A DNA stretch of 59,853 bases. Source: Deltaproteobacteria bacterium. GTDB lineage: Bacteria; Lernaellota; Lernaellaia; JACKCT01. The DNA lies in assembly GCA_020845895.1 (NCBI GenBank), contig JADLEX010000032.1, forward strand, positions 1 to 59,853, read 5' to 3'. Shown here piece after piece: positions 1-7,933 of the stretch; position 1 is the stretch's first letter; each line of letters begins with the position of its first letter. The position numbers and the translations under genes are program-made. The notes under the pieces are model-generated. The model did no database searches. It worked only from the letters and a program-made list of their open reading frames with translations, and was not told the DNA's origin.

Positions 1-892
1 AGCTGATGAAGCGAAGTTGCACGTTGTCGAGCGGAACCACGATCTCCTTCTCGCGCACGCGCAGCGTCGGATTCGCGACCGGCGTCGCGCTCGCCGCGCT
101 CTTCACCGCCATCTGCGCGATCTTACGCCCGTAGTGCGCGTAGCGCTCGAGGCGCTCGTCGAGCCCGGTCTCCTCGGCGACGCCCGGCGTCACCATCGCG
201 CCCAGCGCGCCGTGGGCGAAGATCGAAACGCCGCCGAGGTCCTTCTCGATCACCTTGTGCAGACCCACGACCCAGTCCGGCGAAACGCCCGTGTTCGCCG
301 ACCACAGATATTCCGGGTGGCTGCCGTAGTTGGAGAGCACGGCGATCGCATCGCCGCGCGATGCGTCGCGAAAGACGAGCGTCCACAGGTCGTGATCGAA
401 CCAGCGGCCGTCGCGCACGTTCCACGTCACGTCGCTTTTGTCGGATCGGTCGACCGCCCACGCCACGGTCGCCGGGCGCGCGCGCCGCTTCGCGCGACGC
501 ACCGCGTACGCCACCTCCGACGCGAGCGACGACATATATCGCCGGTCGATGCCGCTGACGATCGGTACGCCGGGCGCGGCGGCCTTGCCCCACAACCCCA
601 GCGTGTCGGGACCCTGATGGGTGTGCGTGCACGCGACCCAGACGCGCGAAGCGGGCGGATCGCCGGCGGCCTCGCGAAGGCGCCGGTTGTCGGGCCCCTG
701 CACGCCGATGAGATCGAGCATGACGAGCGCGAATTCCTCGTCCCCCTGACGCACGTACAACACGCGCGCGTGCAGCGGATCGAGCACGCGATCGGCCTTG
801 CGATCGGTCCCGAACCCGGCGAGATAGACGCGCGAAAGATCGGTGGGAGTGATATCGACCCGCGAAGCCCCGGCGAAAAACGTGCCCGACAT
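1..892 (-). CDS. Neutral/alkaline ceramidase-like protein, N-terminal part (cut by window edge)
   Basis: The frame opens with ATG at 892, the first start after an in-frame TAA at 940-938, and runs off the left edge after 297 residues. The start of the protein (SGTFFAGASRVDITP), CTHTHQGPD near residue 90 and NYGSHPEYLW near residue 185 match the N-terminal domain of neutral ceramidases, in which such His residues bind the catalytic zinc. The family hydrolyses the N-acyl bond of ceramide or related lipids and is often exported. No signal peptide is visible from this start. Bacterial members of this domain often have unknown substrates, so ceramide is only an inference. The gene is transcribed away from the SCP-2 gene at 1094. 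Confidence 0.8.
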   Translation of the reverse strand, partial: MSGTFFAGASRVDITPTDLSRVYLAGFGTDRKADRVLDPLHARVLYVRQGDEEFALVMLDLIGVQGPDNRRLREAAGDPPASRVWVACTHTHQGPDTLGLWGKAAAPGVPIVSGIDRRYMSSLASEVAYAVRRAKRRARPATVAWAVDRSDKSDVTWNVRDGRWFDHDLWTLVFRDASRGDAIAVLSNYGSHPEYLWSANTGVSPDWVVGLHKVIEKDLGGVSIFAHGALGAMVTPGVAEETGLDERLERYAHYGRKIAQMAVKSAASATPVANPTLRVREKEIVVPLDNVQLRFIS

Positions 893-992
893 GCATGCAT
901 CCCCGGCGGCCGGAAGCTCGGGCCGCACGCGCGATAGTTAGCACCCGCAAGGGTGCGCGGCAAGTGCGAACCTCTCCCGAGGTTGCACGGAT

Positions 993-1021
993 TTGACCGT
1001 GTTTCGGCTTTGCTCTAGGAT
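993..1021 (+). promoter_or_regulatory. Sigma70-like promoter for the SCP-2/ald genes
   Basis: TTGACC at 993-998 and TAGGAT at 1016-1021 are separated by exactly 17 bases, in the 201-base gap between two divergent genes. Transcription would begin near 1028, leaving a leader of about 65 bases before the ATG at 1094. The call rests on box match and spacing only. Confidence 0.5.
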
Positions 1022-1093
1022 CATTCGCGACGTGCAGGTCGTTTCCCGCACCGCCGAATCGCGCAACTCGGTCACCCCTTCGACGACGCCGAC

Positions 1094-1552
1094 ATGGGCC
1101 AGTATTTTCCTTCCCAGGACGAACTCCATCGCGTGATGCGGCTGTTTCTGACGCGGGCGTCGGAGCACGGCGTCGTCGGGCCCAAGCTCCAGCAGGCGGA
1201 CATGGTGGTGCGGCTCTCGACCTGGGACCCCGAGGCGAACGTGACGCTGCACCTGGGCGATCCGGCGGACGGTGGGCGACGCTTCCTCACGTTCCAGATC
1301 GACGACGACTGCGCGCTCGCCGATCACAAGACGCCGCACGCGACCTTCGCGCAGAGCGCCGATTTCTTTCACCGATTCTGGTGCGGGTTCGAATCTCCGG
1401 GCATCGCCATCGTCAACGGCATGATCCGCGCGACGGGCAACTACCTGCGCGCGCTAGTGTTGTTTCCCGCGATCCGGCCGCTCTTTCGGACGTACCGCGA
1501 ATCGTTGGAGGAATCGGGTTTCGCCCATCTGATTCTCGGAGATCACCGCTGA
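1094..1552 (+). CDS. SCP-2 sterol-transfer-like protein
   Basis: A 152-residue protein with the layout of the SCP-2 sterol-binding fold. A beta-rich first half (VVRLSTWDPEANVTLHLGD) is followed by an Asp/His segment, the FHRFWCG stretch where the family usually has a 'lwxGexxp' signature, then a glycine-containing turn (MIRATGNY) and a C-terminal amphipathic helix. Such proteins bind lipids or fatty acyl chains in a hydrophobic tunnel, in the cytoplasm. ATG at 1094 is the only usable start in frame. The gap to ald is 49 bases, so the two may share the promoter at 993. The ligand cannot be inferred. Confidence 0.65.
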   Translation: MGQYFPSQDELHRVMRLFLTRASEHGVVGPKLQQADMVVRLSTWDPEANVTLHLGDPADGGRRFLTFQIDDDCALADHKTPHATFAQSADFFHRFWCGFESPGIAIVNGMIRATGNYLRALVLFPAIRPLFRTYRESLEESGFAHLILGDHR

Positions 1553-1601
1553 TGCAGCGGATTATGCGCATTTGGAATCTTCTCGATTTCGGAGGATGAA
1601 C

Positions 1602-2705
1602 ATGATTGTCGGAGTGCCCAAGGAGATCAAATCGGACGAGAAACGCGTGGCGATGACGCCGCTCGGCGTGGCCACGATGGTGGCACGCGGCCACACGGTT
1701 TACGTGGAGCGATCGGCCGGCGTCGGCAGCCTCATCACGGACGAGGACTTCGAAAACGCGGGGGCGAAGATCCTGCCCACGGCGGCGGAGGTGTGGACGC
1801 GCTCCGAGATGATCGTGAAGGTCAAGGAACCGCTGCCCGCCGAGTTCGACTTCATGAAGGACAAGCTGATCTACACCTACCTGCACCTCGCGGCGGCGGA
1901 AGAACTCACGCACGCCATGCTGTCCTCGGGGTGCGTCGGCGTGGCGTACGAGACGATCGAACTCGCCGACGGATCGCTGCCGCTGCTCGCGCCGATGAGC
2001 GAGGTCGCGGGCAAGCTGGCCCCACAGGTCGGCGCGCAGTGCCTCGAGGCCGCGTACGGCGGCTCGGGCATCCTGCTCGCGGGCGTTTCGGGCGTCGCGC
2101 CGGCCAAGGTGGCCATCATCGGCGCGGGTGTCTCGGGTCAGTGCGCGTGCGAGATCGCGGTGGGCATGGGCGCGCAGGTCACGATTCTCGACATCAATCC
2201 CACGCGGCTGCGCTACATCCACGACATCCATCGCGGCAAGCTCATCACGCTCATGAGCAACAGCGGCAACATCGAAAAAGCCGTGCTCGAATCCGATCTC
2301 GTCATCGGCGCGGTGCTGATCCCCGGCGCCAAGGCGCCCAAGCTCGTCACGGGCGACATGATCCGCCGGATGAAGCCCGGCAGCGCGGTCGTGGACATCT
2401 CGGTCGATCAGGGCGGTTGCTTCGAGACGACGCACGCGACGACGCACAGCCATCCGACCTTCGTTGTCCACGATGTCGTACACTATTGCGTGGCAAACAT
2501 GCCCGGCATCGTACCGCGCACGAGCACGTACGCGCTGACCAATGCGACGCTCAGCTACTCGCTGGAACTGGCCGACAAGGGCGTCGAGGCGGCCGTCGCG
2601 AACAACCTGCCGCTGCGCAAGGGCATCAACATCTACAAGGGCAAGGTGACCTATCGCGGCGTCGCCGAAGCCTGGGATCTTCCGTACACGCCGTACGAGG
2701 CGTGA
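1602..2705 (+). CDS. ald: Alanine dehydrogenase
   Basis: A 367-residue protein that is full length for the family. It interconverts L-alanine and pyruvate plus ammonia with NAD in the cytoplasm. The N-terminus MIVGVPKEIKSDEKRVAMTP is the family signature. The substrate segment with conserved Lys/His lies in residues 70-100 (IYTYLHLAAAEELTHAM). The NAD-binding fold is seen as GAGVSGQCACEIAVGMGAQV near residue 175, followed by an acidic residue after the second strand. The active-site Asp is in VDISVDQGGCFETT. The start at 1602 is chosen because GGAGG lies about 6 bases upstream; an ATG six bases earlier is too close to it. A terminator follows directly. Confidence 0.95.
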   Translation: MIVGVPKEIKSDEKRVAMTPLGVATMVARGHTVYVERSAGVGSLITDEDFENAGAKILPTAAEVWTRSEMIVKVKEPLPAEFDFMKDKLIYTYLHLAAAEELTHAMLSSGCVGVAYETIELADGSLPLLAPMSEVAGKLAPQVGAQCLEAAYGGSGILLAGVSGVAPAKVAIIGAGVSGQCACEIAVGMGAQVTILDINPTRLRYIHDIHRGKLITLMSNSGNIEKAVLESDLVIGAVLIPGAKAPKLVTGDMIRRMKPGSAVVDISVDQGGCFETTHATTHSHPTFVVHDVVHYCVANMPGIVPRTSTYALTNATLSYSLELADKGVEAAVANNLPLRKGINIYKGKVTYRGVAEAWDLPYTPYEA

Positions 2706-2728
2706 TTCTCATCGAAACGCAAACGAAC

Positions 2729-2757
2729 GGGGCGCCTTGCGGCGCCCTGTTTTTTCG
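2729..2757 (+). terminator. Rho-independent terminator of ald
   Basis: A perfect 7-bp stem (GGGCGCC/GGCGCCC) with a TTGC loop is followed by TGTTTTTTC. It lies 24 bases after the ald stop codon. Confidence 0.85.
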
Positions 2758-2807
2758 ATCCGGGTCACGTGCTTACGGTTTCCCGGACGATCGGCGGATC
2801 TTCGGAT

Positions 2808-3389
2808 TCAGCGGAACGACACGCTCTTCCACGTCGGCAGGAGCGAGTCGAAGCTCGACATCCCGCCGGTGAACACGGTCGTCTCCAGGATCTTCTCGCC
2901 CGTCTCGCGCTTGTAGACGCTGCCGGTGAGCGTGGTCCACGCGCGGACCTGATGCAGGTCGCGCAGGTTCTTCGTACCGCGGAAGTAGTAGTTCTTCTCG
3001 TCGTTGCCGAGGAACGTGAAGAAGTACTCCACGTCCTGCAACTGGTGGAGGCGGATGGTGCCGCGAACGACCGGTGCGCTCTCGGCAATGCCCGGCAGCG
3101 TCACGTAGCTGGTCTCGCCCATGCTCCACGTGAGAAAGTCGTCCTCGTTGGTCGGATCGAGGAATCCGGCCAAGTTGGCGACCGCCTCGGCGTGGAAGCC
3201 GAAGGAAACGGGCCTGTTCGTATCGACCCGGTGACTGTATTCTTCGGACGAGGACAGGGTTTCGACGAATCGGAAGGTGCCTTCTTTCAGGATTCCGAGC
3301 TTTTTCAGCAGGCCGAAATTCACGGCGTTCACGACGCTGACGTAGGTCGAAGCGGCCTTCGACAGCGGTCCGGATACGGCAGTCAGCAT
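2808..3389 (-). CDS. Unrecognised 193-aa protein, beta-rich
   Basis: The start at 3389 has a strong GAAGGAGG seven bases upstream; a longer frame upstream lacks one. The protein has no signal peptide and no membrane segment. An N-terminal helical part is followed by alternating strands with motifs such as RGTIRLHQLQDVEYFF, NYYFRGTKNLRDLH and RAWTTLTGSVY. The layout loosely recalls a small beta domain seen attached to some GMC oxidoreductases and patatin-like proteins, where a 'sugar/lipid' strand, a DxHD-like turn and a TTL segment occur, but the likeness is too weak to name a function. Its ATG lies next to a possible start region of the oppositely oriented lipoprotein gene. Confidence 0.65.
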   Translation of the reverse strand: MLTAVSGPLSKAASTYVSVVNAVNFGLLKKLGILKEGTFRFVETLSSSEEYSHRVDTNRPVSFGFHAEAVANLAGFLDPTNEDDFLTWSMGETSYVTLPGIAESAPVVRGTIRLHQLQDVEYFFTFLGNDEKNYYFRGTKNLRDLHQVRAWTTLTGSVYKRETGEKILETTVFTGGMSSFDSLLPTWKSVSFR

Positions 3390-3516
3390 GACCAATCCTC
3401 CTTCAAACCCGCGGCGCGGGGCCGCTCGGGTGGAGCACGCTCGAACTGTAAGCTCGGGCACGGACGAATGCAAGGGGAATTTGACGCAACGTGTTAAATG
3501 TCACGAAAAAACCCGC

Positions 3517-5901
3517 GTGGGCAAAGGGAAAATTTGGAATTCGTTGAGAATTTGGTTGCGGCAGACCGCCCGGTACGTGGCGGTGTTTCTCTTGCTCGCG
3601 GTCGCTCATTCGGCATGCTCCTACGACGGGCCGGACGGCCACACCGATTGGTCGGTCTGGAGCGGTGACGCCCCGAGGCCCTCACTGGAGCTTATCGACG
3701 ACGATGGCGAACTCGATGACGATCTTTGGCCCGACGACGATGGCGACGACACCGCGGACGACGATGGTGATGACACCGCGGACGACGACGCTTCCGACCC
3801 CGACCGTGACGGCGTTTCCACCCAAGACGAAACGACGGCCGGCACCGATCCCCGCGACCCCGCCAGCGCGCCCGCATGGCACCCGGAGTGGTCCGCATCG
3901 CCCCGCCTGATTCTCGACCGCGACGGATGGGAAGCGGTGCGTGAACGCTGGAACGAATCGGACGAGTTGACGACCGCGTTGCGCGACCGGATTCGCGCGA
4001 CGGCGGGTGCCGCGCCGCTGGCGTATCCTGCCGATCCCTACGATCCGGGGGTTTTGGAAGCGAACGCGCAACGGGCGAAGGCTCGCGCGGCGGCGGCCTT
4101 GCTCGACGACGACCCCGTACTAGCCCTCGAAGCCGCCCGCATCTGTGCCGAGGCGTATTCGGACATGCGCGCCGTGGAGCTGATCGACTACGACAAGGGG
4201 ACGATCCAAGGCGGACAGGCGCTGGCGACGCTGGCCCAAACGTGGGACCTTCTGGAGGGATTCGGACTCGCGTCGCCGACATGGCGCGATCACTGCCGTG
4301 ACGCGATCGATCAGATCGCCGCGGATCTGTGGGACTACTACGTCGATTCGTGGCCGGTGATCCTGCGTCTCACGCAAAACAACCACAACATCAAGCTCGC
4401 CTCGGGGTTTGGAATGGCGGGATTCGTGCTGAACGACGGACCCGAAGCGGCGCGCTACGTCAATCACGCGTTGACGCAGGCGACCTACTATCTGCTCGAC
4501 CGGCAGAACTGCGTCGGTGGGTGTCAGGCCGAGGGGCCGAACTATCTCGACTACACGATGCTCACCTTCTGGCCGTTTGCGATCGCGTACCACAACTTCG
4601 CACGGGGCGAGGCTTATCCGTATCACGAGACGTGCGCCACGAGGCTCGAGCACCTATGCCGCGACGAAATCCTCGATATCGCGGACCCCATGGAAGACCC
4701 GCGTCTCGCCGAGATTCTGCGCTGGCGGCAGCAGGTGACGATGCCGACGGGGTGGGCCGCGCCGTTCGACGATTCCAATCACGCGTGCGGATACCACGGG
4801 CTCGCGGCGGCGCTGACGGATGATCCGCTCTCGGCGTACCTGTTCGAGAACTCGCCCGAGTGCCGCCACGCGTCGGGCGGGCTCGAGGCGGAATTGTTGG
4901 CGTTTGCCGATGCGATTCCGGTTGCCCAGACGCCGACATCGCCATCGATTTGCCTGCCGGAAGCGGGGCAAGCCGTGCTGCGAACCGGATGGGGTGCGGA
5001 CGACGCATTCGCCCTGGTGCAGGGCGAGCACGGCCGCGCGCGCGTGCATGGCTTCGGCCACGAGCAGACGGACGCGACGAGCTTCATCTGGCACGCGCTC
5101 GGCGAGACCTTTGCGATGGACTCGGGCTACATCGGGTTTCGCGATCGCGACCTCGTCGCGCACGCGGCGAATCACAACGTGATTCTGGTGGACGGCGTCG
5201 GCGCGCCGGAGGGTGTGCGCGGCGTTGGCGTGGATGTCGATGCGTTCCTCGACGGATTCGTCGACGCACCCGCGATCCGACAGGTCCGCGTGCGTGCACG
5301 ATATCGCGAAACGGACTTCGAGCGACGCGTCGGGCTCGCCCCGGGCGCGTTCTTCTACGTCCTCGATCGCATCACGGCGAATTCCGCGCGGACGTTCACG
5401 TGGCTTTTTCACACGAATGCGGGGCCGGAGACGGACGGCGTCTTCGTGTCCACGCCCGACGGCGCGCGCATCGTTCGACCGCTCGCGATGATGGACGTGC
5501 ACGTGGCGGCATCGCCCGTTTCGCCGACTCTGCAGGTCGGGGAATCCGTTCACGGGTTCGGTCACGGCGACATCGCGAACCACGCGGTGCTCGAAGCGAT
5601 CGTGTCGGGAACAACTCCGCTCATCGGCGCGATCGGAGCATTTTCCCCGGCAGGCGGGGACGAGGCGGTGGTGACGACGCTCGACGGCGATCCGAATCAG
5701 GTCGCGTTCGTCGTCGTGTCGGGCGTCACGCGACACGTGCTGGGTTTCGCGCGAGAGGGATCGATGATCGATCTGCCCGCGAGCTTTACCGGCGCGGCGC
5801 GCGTGACGAGCGACGCCGATGTCGTTTACGTGCGTTGGTCGGACGGCGGGGGCCCGGACGTGACGTGGCGCGACGGCGGGAGTTTCGTCACGATCGACTA
5901 G
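3517..5901 (+). CDS. Heparinase II/III-like lipoprotein with Asp-rich linker
   Basis: A secreted polysaccharide-lyase-like protein of about 795 residues. A signal peptide (RYVAVFLLLAVAHSAC) ends in lipobox Cys34. An Asp-rich linker with repeated DDTADDDGDD and a thrombospondin-type-3-like motif (DPDRDGVSTQDE) follows. Next comes an alpha-helical domain typical of alginate/heparin lyases, with NNHNIKLASGFG, EGPNYLDYTMLTFWP and the YHG segment, then a beta-sheet C-terminal heparinase II/III-like domain (HGRARVHGFGHEQTDATSF, HAANHNVILVDG). Family members cleave uronic-acid polysaccharides by beta-elimination, and His/Tyr are usual catalytic residues. The start is uncertain: GTG 3517 or TTG 3544 both give a normal signal peptide. 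The only ATG (3388) is far upstream. The stop overlaps that of rfaE2 in a shared CTAG. Confidence 0.75.
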   Translation: MGKGKIWNSLRIWLRQTARYVAVFLLLAVAHSACSYDGPDGHTDWSVWSGDAPRPSLELIDDDGELDDDLWPDDDGDDTADDDGDDTADDDASDPDRDGVSTQDETTAGTDPRDPASAPAWHPEWSASPRLILDRDGWEAVRERWNESDELTTALRDRIRATAGAAPLAYPADPYDPGVLEANAQRAKARAAAALLDDDPVLALEAARICAEAYSDMRAVELIDYDKGTIQGGQALATLAQTWDLLEGFGLASPTWRDHCRDAIDQIAADLWDYYVDSWPVILRLTQNNHNIKLASGFGMAGFVLNDGPEAARYVNHALTQATYYLLDRQNCVGGCQAEGPNYLDYTMLTFWPFAIAYHNFARGEAYPYHETCATRLEHLCRDEILDIADPMEDPRLAEILRWRQQVTMPTGWAAPFDDSNHACGYHGLAAALTDDPLSAYLFENSPECRHASGGLEAELLAFADAIPVAQTPTSPSICLPEAGQAVLRTGWGADDAFALVQGEHGRARVHGFGHEQTDATSFIWHALGETFAMDSGYIGFRDRDLVAHAANHNVILVDGVGAPEGVRGVGVDVDAFLDGFVDAPAIRQVRVRARYRETDFERRVGLAPGAFFYVLDRITANSARTFTWLFHTNAGPETDGVFVSTPDGARIVRPLAMMDVHVAASPVSPTLQVGESVHGFGHGDIANHAVLEAIVSGTTPLIGAIGAFSPAGGDEAVVTTLDGDPNQVAFVVVSGVTRHVLGFAREGSMIDLPASFTGAARVTSDADVVYVRWSDGGGPDVTWRDGGSFVTID

Positions 5902-6401
5902 CGATCCGATTCCAGCACTTTCACGATGATGTTGGTTGTGGAGCGTCCCTCGACCGGCGGCACCCGCTCGACGCGCCCGCCCGCGGCCTCGACCGTGTCG
6001 CGGCCGACGATCGCGTGCTCGGCCCAGTCGCCGCCTTTGACGAGGACATCCGGCACCACCGCGCGGATCAGGTCGCCGGGGTCCGCCTCCGGGAATATCA
6101 CCACATAGTCCACGCACGCCAGCGCGGCCAGCACCTCGGCGCGCTCATGCTCCGGAACGATCGGTCGTCCCGGCCCCTTGAGCCCGCGCACTCCGGCATC
6201 GGCGTTGATCGCCACGACGAGGGCATCGCCGCGCGAGCGCGCGAATTCGAGCGTGCGAATGTGCCCCGAGTGCAGCAGGTCGAAACACCCATTCGTGAAG
6301 GCGAGCTTTCGTCCTTTGCTGCGCAGACGTTGCCGCACTTCGACCAGGGCTTCGCGGGTGAGGATCTTCGACGTGGCGGGTCGCGGCGCGTTCATGCTCA
6401 T
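5898..6401 (-). CDS. rfaE2: D-glycero-beta-D-manno-heptose 1-phosphate adenylyltransferase
   Basis: A 167-residue nucleotidyltransferase corresponding to the C-terminal half of the bifunctional HldE. FTNGCFDLLHSGHIRTLE carries the HxGH adenylyl-transfer signature, and EGRSTTNIIVKVLES at the end is the second nucleotide-binding motif. The enzyme transfers AMP from ATP to heptose 1-phosphate to make ADP-heptose for the lipopolysaccharide inner core, so the host very probably makes heptose-containing LPS. The kinase half is not in the window. It starts 9 bases after the OmpA-type gene, in one co-directional group. A second ATG at 6395 fits the upstream GGAA slightly better. Confidence 0.93.
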   Translation of the reverse strand: MSMNAPRPATSKILTREALVEVRQRLRSKGRKLAFTNGCFDLLHSGHIRTLEFARSRGDALVVAINADAGVRGLKGPGRPIVPEHERAEVLAALACVDYVVIFPEADPGDLIRAVVPDVLVKGGDWAEHAIVGRDTVEAAGGRVERVPPVEGRSTTNIIVKVLESDR

Positions 6402-6410
6402 TTCCGTGAA

Positions 6411-7454
6411 TTACTGCGTCTGGTAGATGGCGAAAATGATGCGACGGTTCTCGGACGGCGGCGCGCCTTCGATCGGCCGATCGCCGCCGAAACCGATCGC
6501 GATGACGCGCCCCGCGTCGATCCCGGCGTCGATCAGCGCGCGGGCGACCGCGTCGGCCTGCGTCTGGGTGAGCTGCCGGTCGCGCTCGGCATTGCCGGAA
6601 GTCTCGACATGCGCTTCGACGCGAACGCCGAGCTCCGGGTTCGCCACCAGTTGCACAGCGAACTCCTGTATCGCGCGGCGGTCGTTCGGGGAAAGCTTGT
6701 TCGACCGCGGCGCGAAATGAACCTCCGGCGGCACCAAAATCTTGAAGATGCGCGGCTGAATGTCCGGGCATCCGTCGTCGTCGAGAAATCCGTTCGGCGT
6801 TTCCGCGCCGTTTGGACACTTGTCGAGGGCGTCGGGAAAACCGTCGCCGTCGTTATCGGGGTCGGGGCAACCGTCGTTGTCCTGCCACCCGTCGAGGTCT
6901 TCCTTCAGGGCGGGGCACTGGTCGAGGGCGTCGGGAACACCGTCCTGATCGTTGTCCAGATCGGGGCATCCGTCGCGGTCGTTGTGGCTGTCGAAGTCCT
7001 CGGGGCTGTCGGGGCAGCCGTCCTCCTTGTCCAGGAGTCCGTCGCCGTCGTTGTCGTAGTCCGGCACGCCGTCGGAATCGTCCCAACCGTCGTAGTCCTC
7101 GGCGCGGTACGGGTCTCCGTCATTCGGATCGGCGATCCGGTCCCCGTCGAGGTCGCTCCGGCAATCCGCACTGTTCTCGATCGCGGCGGTCGAATTTTCC
7201 CTGGCGCGGGCGAGGTGCTCTTCGGCGATGCCGATCCGCCCCCTGGCCGCCTCGTCGCGGGCGAAGTCGAGGTAAGCCTCCGCCGACGCGAACTCCCGCG
7301 GCGAGCACCATTTTGCTCCGCGCTCACGGGCGAGATCCACTCGCGTTCGCGCCGCGTCCAGCTCCGGTCCCAGGTTCTTGGCGCACGCCGCCGTCAGAAG
7401 CGCGAGCAGGAGGACGACCGGCAGCGGACGCGGGATTCGACCGTTCGCGTTCAT
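6411..7454 (-). CDS. OmpA-domain lipoprotein with thrombospondin type 3 repeats
   Basis: A 347-residue lipoprotein: signal peptide with lipobox LLTAAC, then a helical segment resembling the DUF4398 region of the gene upstream (FASAEAYLDFARDEAARG). A long acidic calcium-type stalk follows with repeats such as DNDGDGLLDKEDGCPD, DNDQDGVPDALDQCP and DNDGDGFPDALDKCP. It ends in an OmpA/MotB peptidoglycan-binding domain of about 115 residues (EVHFAPRSNKLSPNDRR, QTQADAVARAL, GFGGDRPI). It probably links the outer membrane to the cell wall through a rigid stalk. The start at 7454 overlaps the preceding stop as ATGA, so translation is coupled. Confidence 0.88.
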   Translation of the reverse strand: MNANGRIPRPLPVVLLLALLTAACAKNLGPELDAARTRVDLARERGAKWCSPREFASAEAYLDFARDEAARGRIGIAEEHLARARENSTAAIENSADCRSDLDGDRIADPNDGDPYRAEDYDGWDDSDGVPDYDNDGDGLLDKEDGCPDSPEDFDSHNDRDGCPDLDNDQDGVPDALDQCPALKEDLDGWQDNDGCPDPDNDGDGFPDALDKCPNGAETPNGFLDDDGCPDIQPRIFKILVPPEVHFAPRSNKLSPNDRRAIQEFAVQLVANPELGVRVEAHVETSGNAERDRQLTQTQADAVARALIDAGIDAGRVIAIGFGGDRPIEGAPPSENRRIIFAIYQTQ

Positions 7455-7768
7455 CGCAGTTCGATCTTTCGGAATTTCTTGGCGTTCTTGTAGGCCTGTT
7501 CCGCGAATTCGTGCGCCCGGGCGAGATATTGGTCGCCGAGCGCCGCGCGACCCTCCCGGTACTCCCGATCGGCCTGCGCCAGATAGAGTTCCGCCGCGAA
7601 AAACTCGTAGGGTGATTTCTCCTGCGCCCCCGAATACTTGGCCGAAGCGAACAGCGAGCGGGTTTCGTCGATCGTGACGGGGCTCCGACCGGGCACCACG
7701 GCGCAATGCGCGCACAATAGCGCGAGAACGCCCGTGCACAGGGCTCTCCAACGCACCGGCACCTTCAT
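7451..7768 (-). CDS. DUF4398 lipoprotein
   Basis: A 105-residue protein. A signal peptide ends in LLCAHC, then a helical hairpin domain with FAAELYLAQADREYREG and DQYLARAHEFAEQAYKNAKK, the pattern of DUF4398. Proteins of this family usually precede an OmpA-domain gene, as here. The partner gene carries a similar helical segment, which suggests the two interact or are ancient duplicates. ATG 7768 is preferred because GGGAAAACG stands upstream and it puts the charged N-terminus directly before the hydrophobic core. Likely located in the periplasm, anchored to the outer membrane. Confidence 0.82.
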   Translation of the reverse strand: MKVPVRWRALCTGVLALLCAHCAVVPGRSPVTIDETRSLFASAKYSGAQEKSPYEFFAAELYLAQADREYREGRAALGDQYLARAHEFAEQAYKNAKKFRKIELR

Positions 7769-7854
7769 TGACGTTTTCCCGGGAGACACGCGCCAAGTGG
7801 TAGCACGCCCAAGTCGCGGGCGTCAATTTCGGGTCGGTCCGGGCCGAAACGCGA

Positions 7855-7883
7855 TTGAACCGGGCATCGCGCGGTGCTATAAG
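7855..7883 (+). promoter_or_regulatory. Sigma70-like promoter of pcnB
   Basis: TTGAAC at 7855-7860 and TATAAG at 7878-7883 are 17 bases apart. Transcription would begin near 7890, which makes the TTG at 7892 an unlikely start and favours the TTG at 7934. Confidence 0.6.
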
Positions 7884-7933
7884 CACGGCGATTGTCGGCG
7901 GCCGATTCGCCGATCGAATTGGGATGTGAGTTC

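Noticed and set aside
4860-7493. Plus-strand open frame through the heparinase, rfaE2 and OmpA genes
   Set aside because: It crosses three well-supported genes and is Arg-rich and repetitive, typical of a shadow frame.
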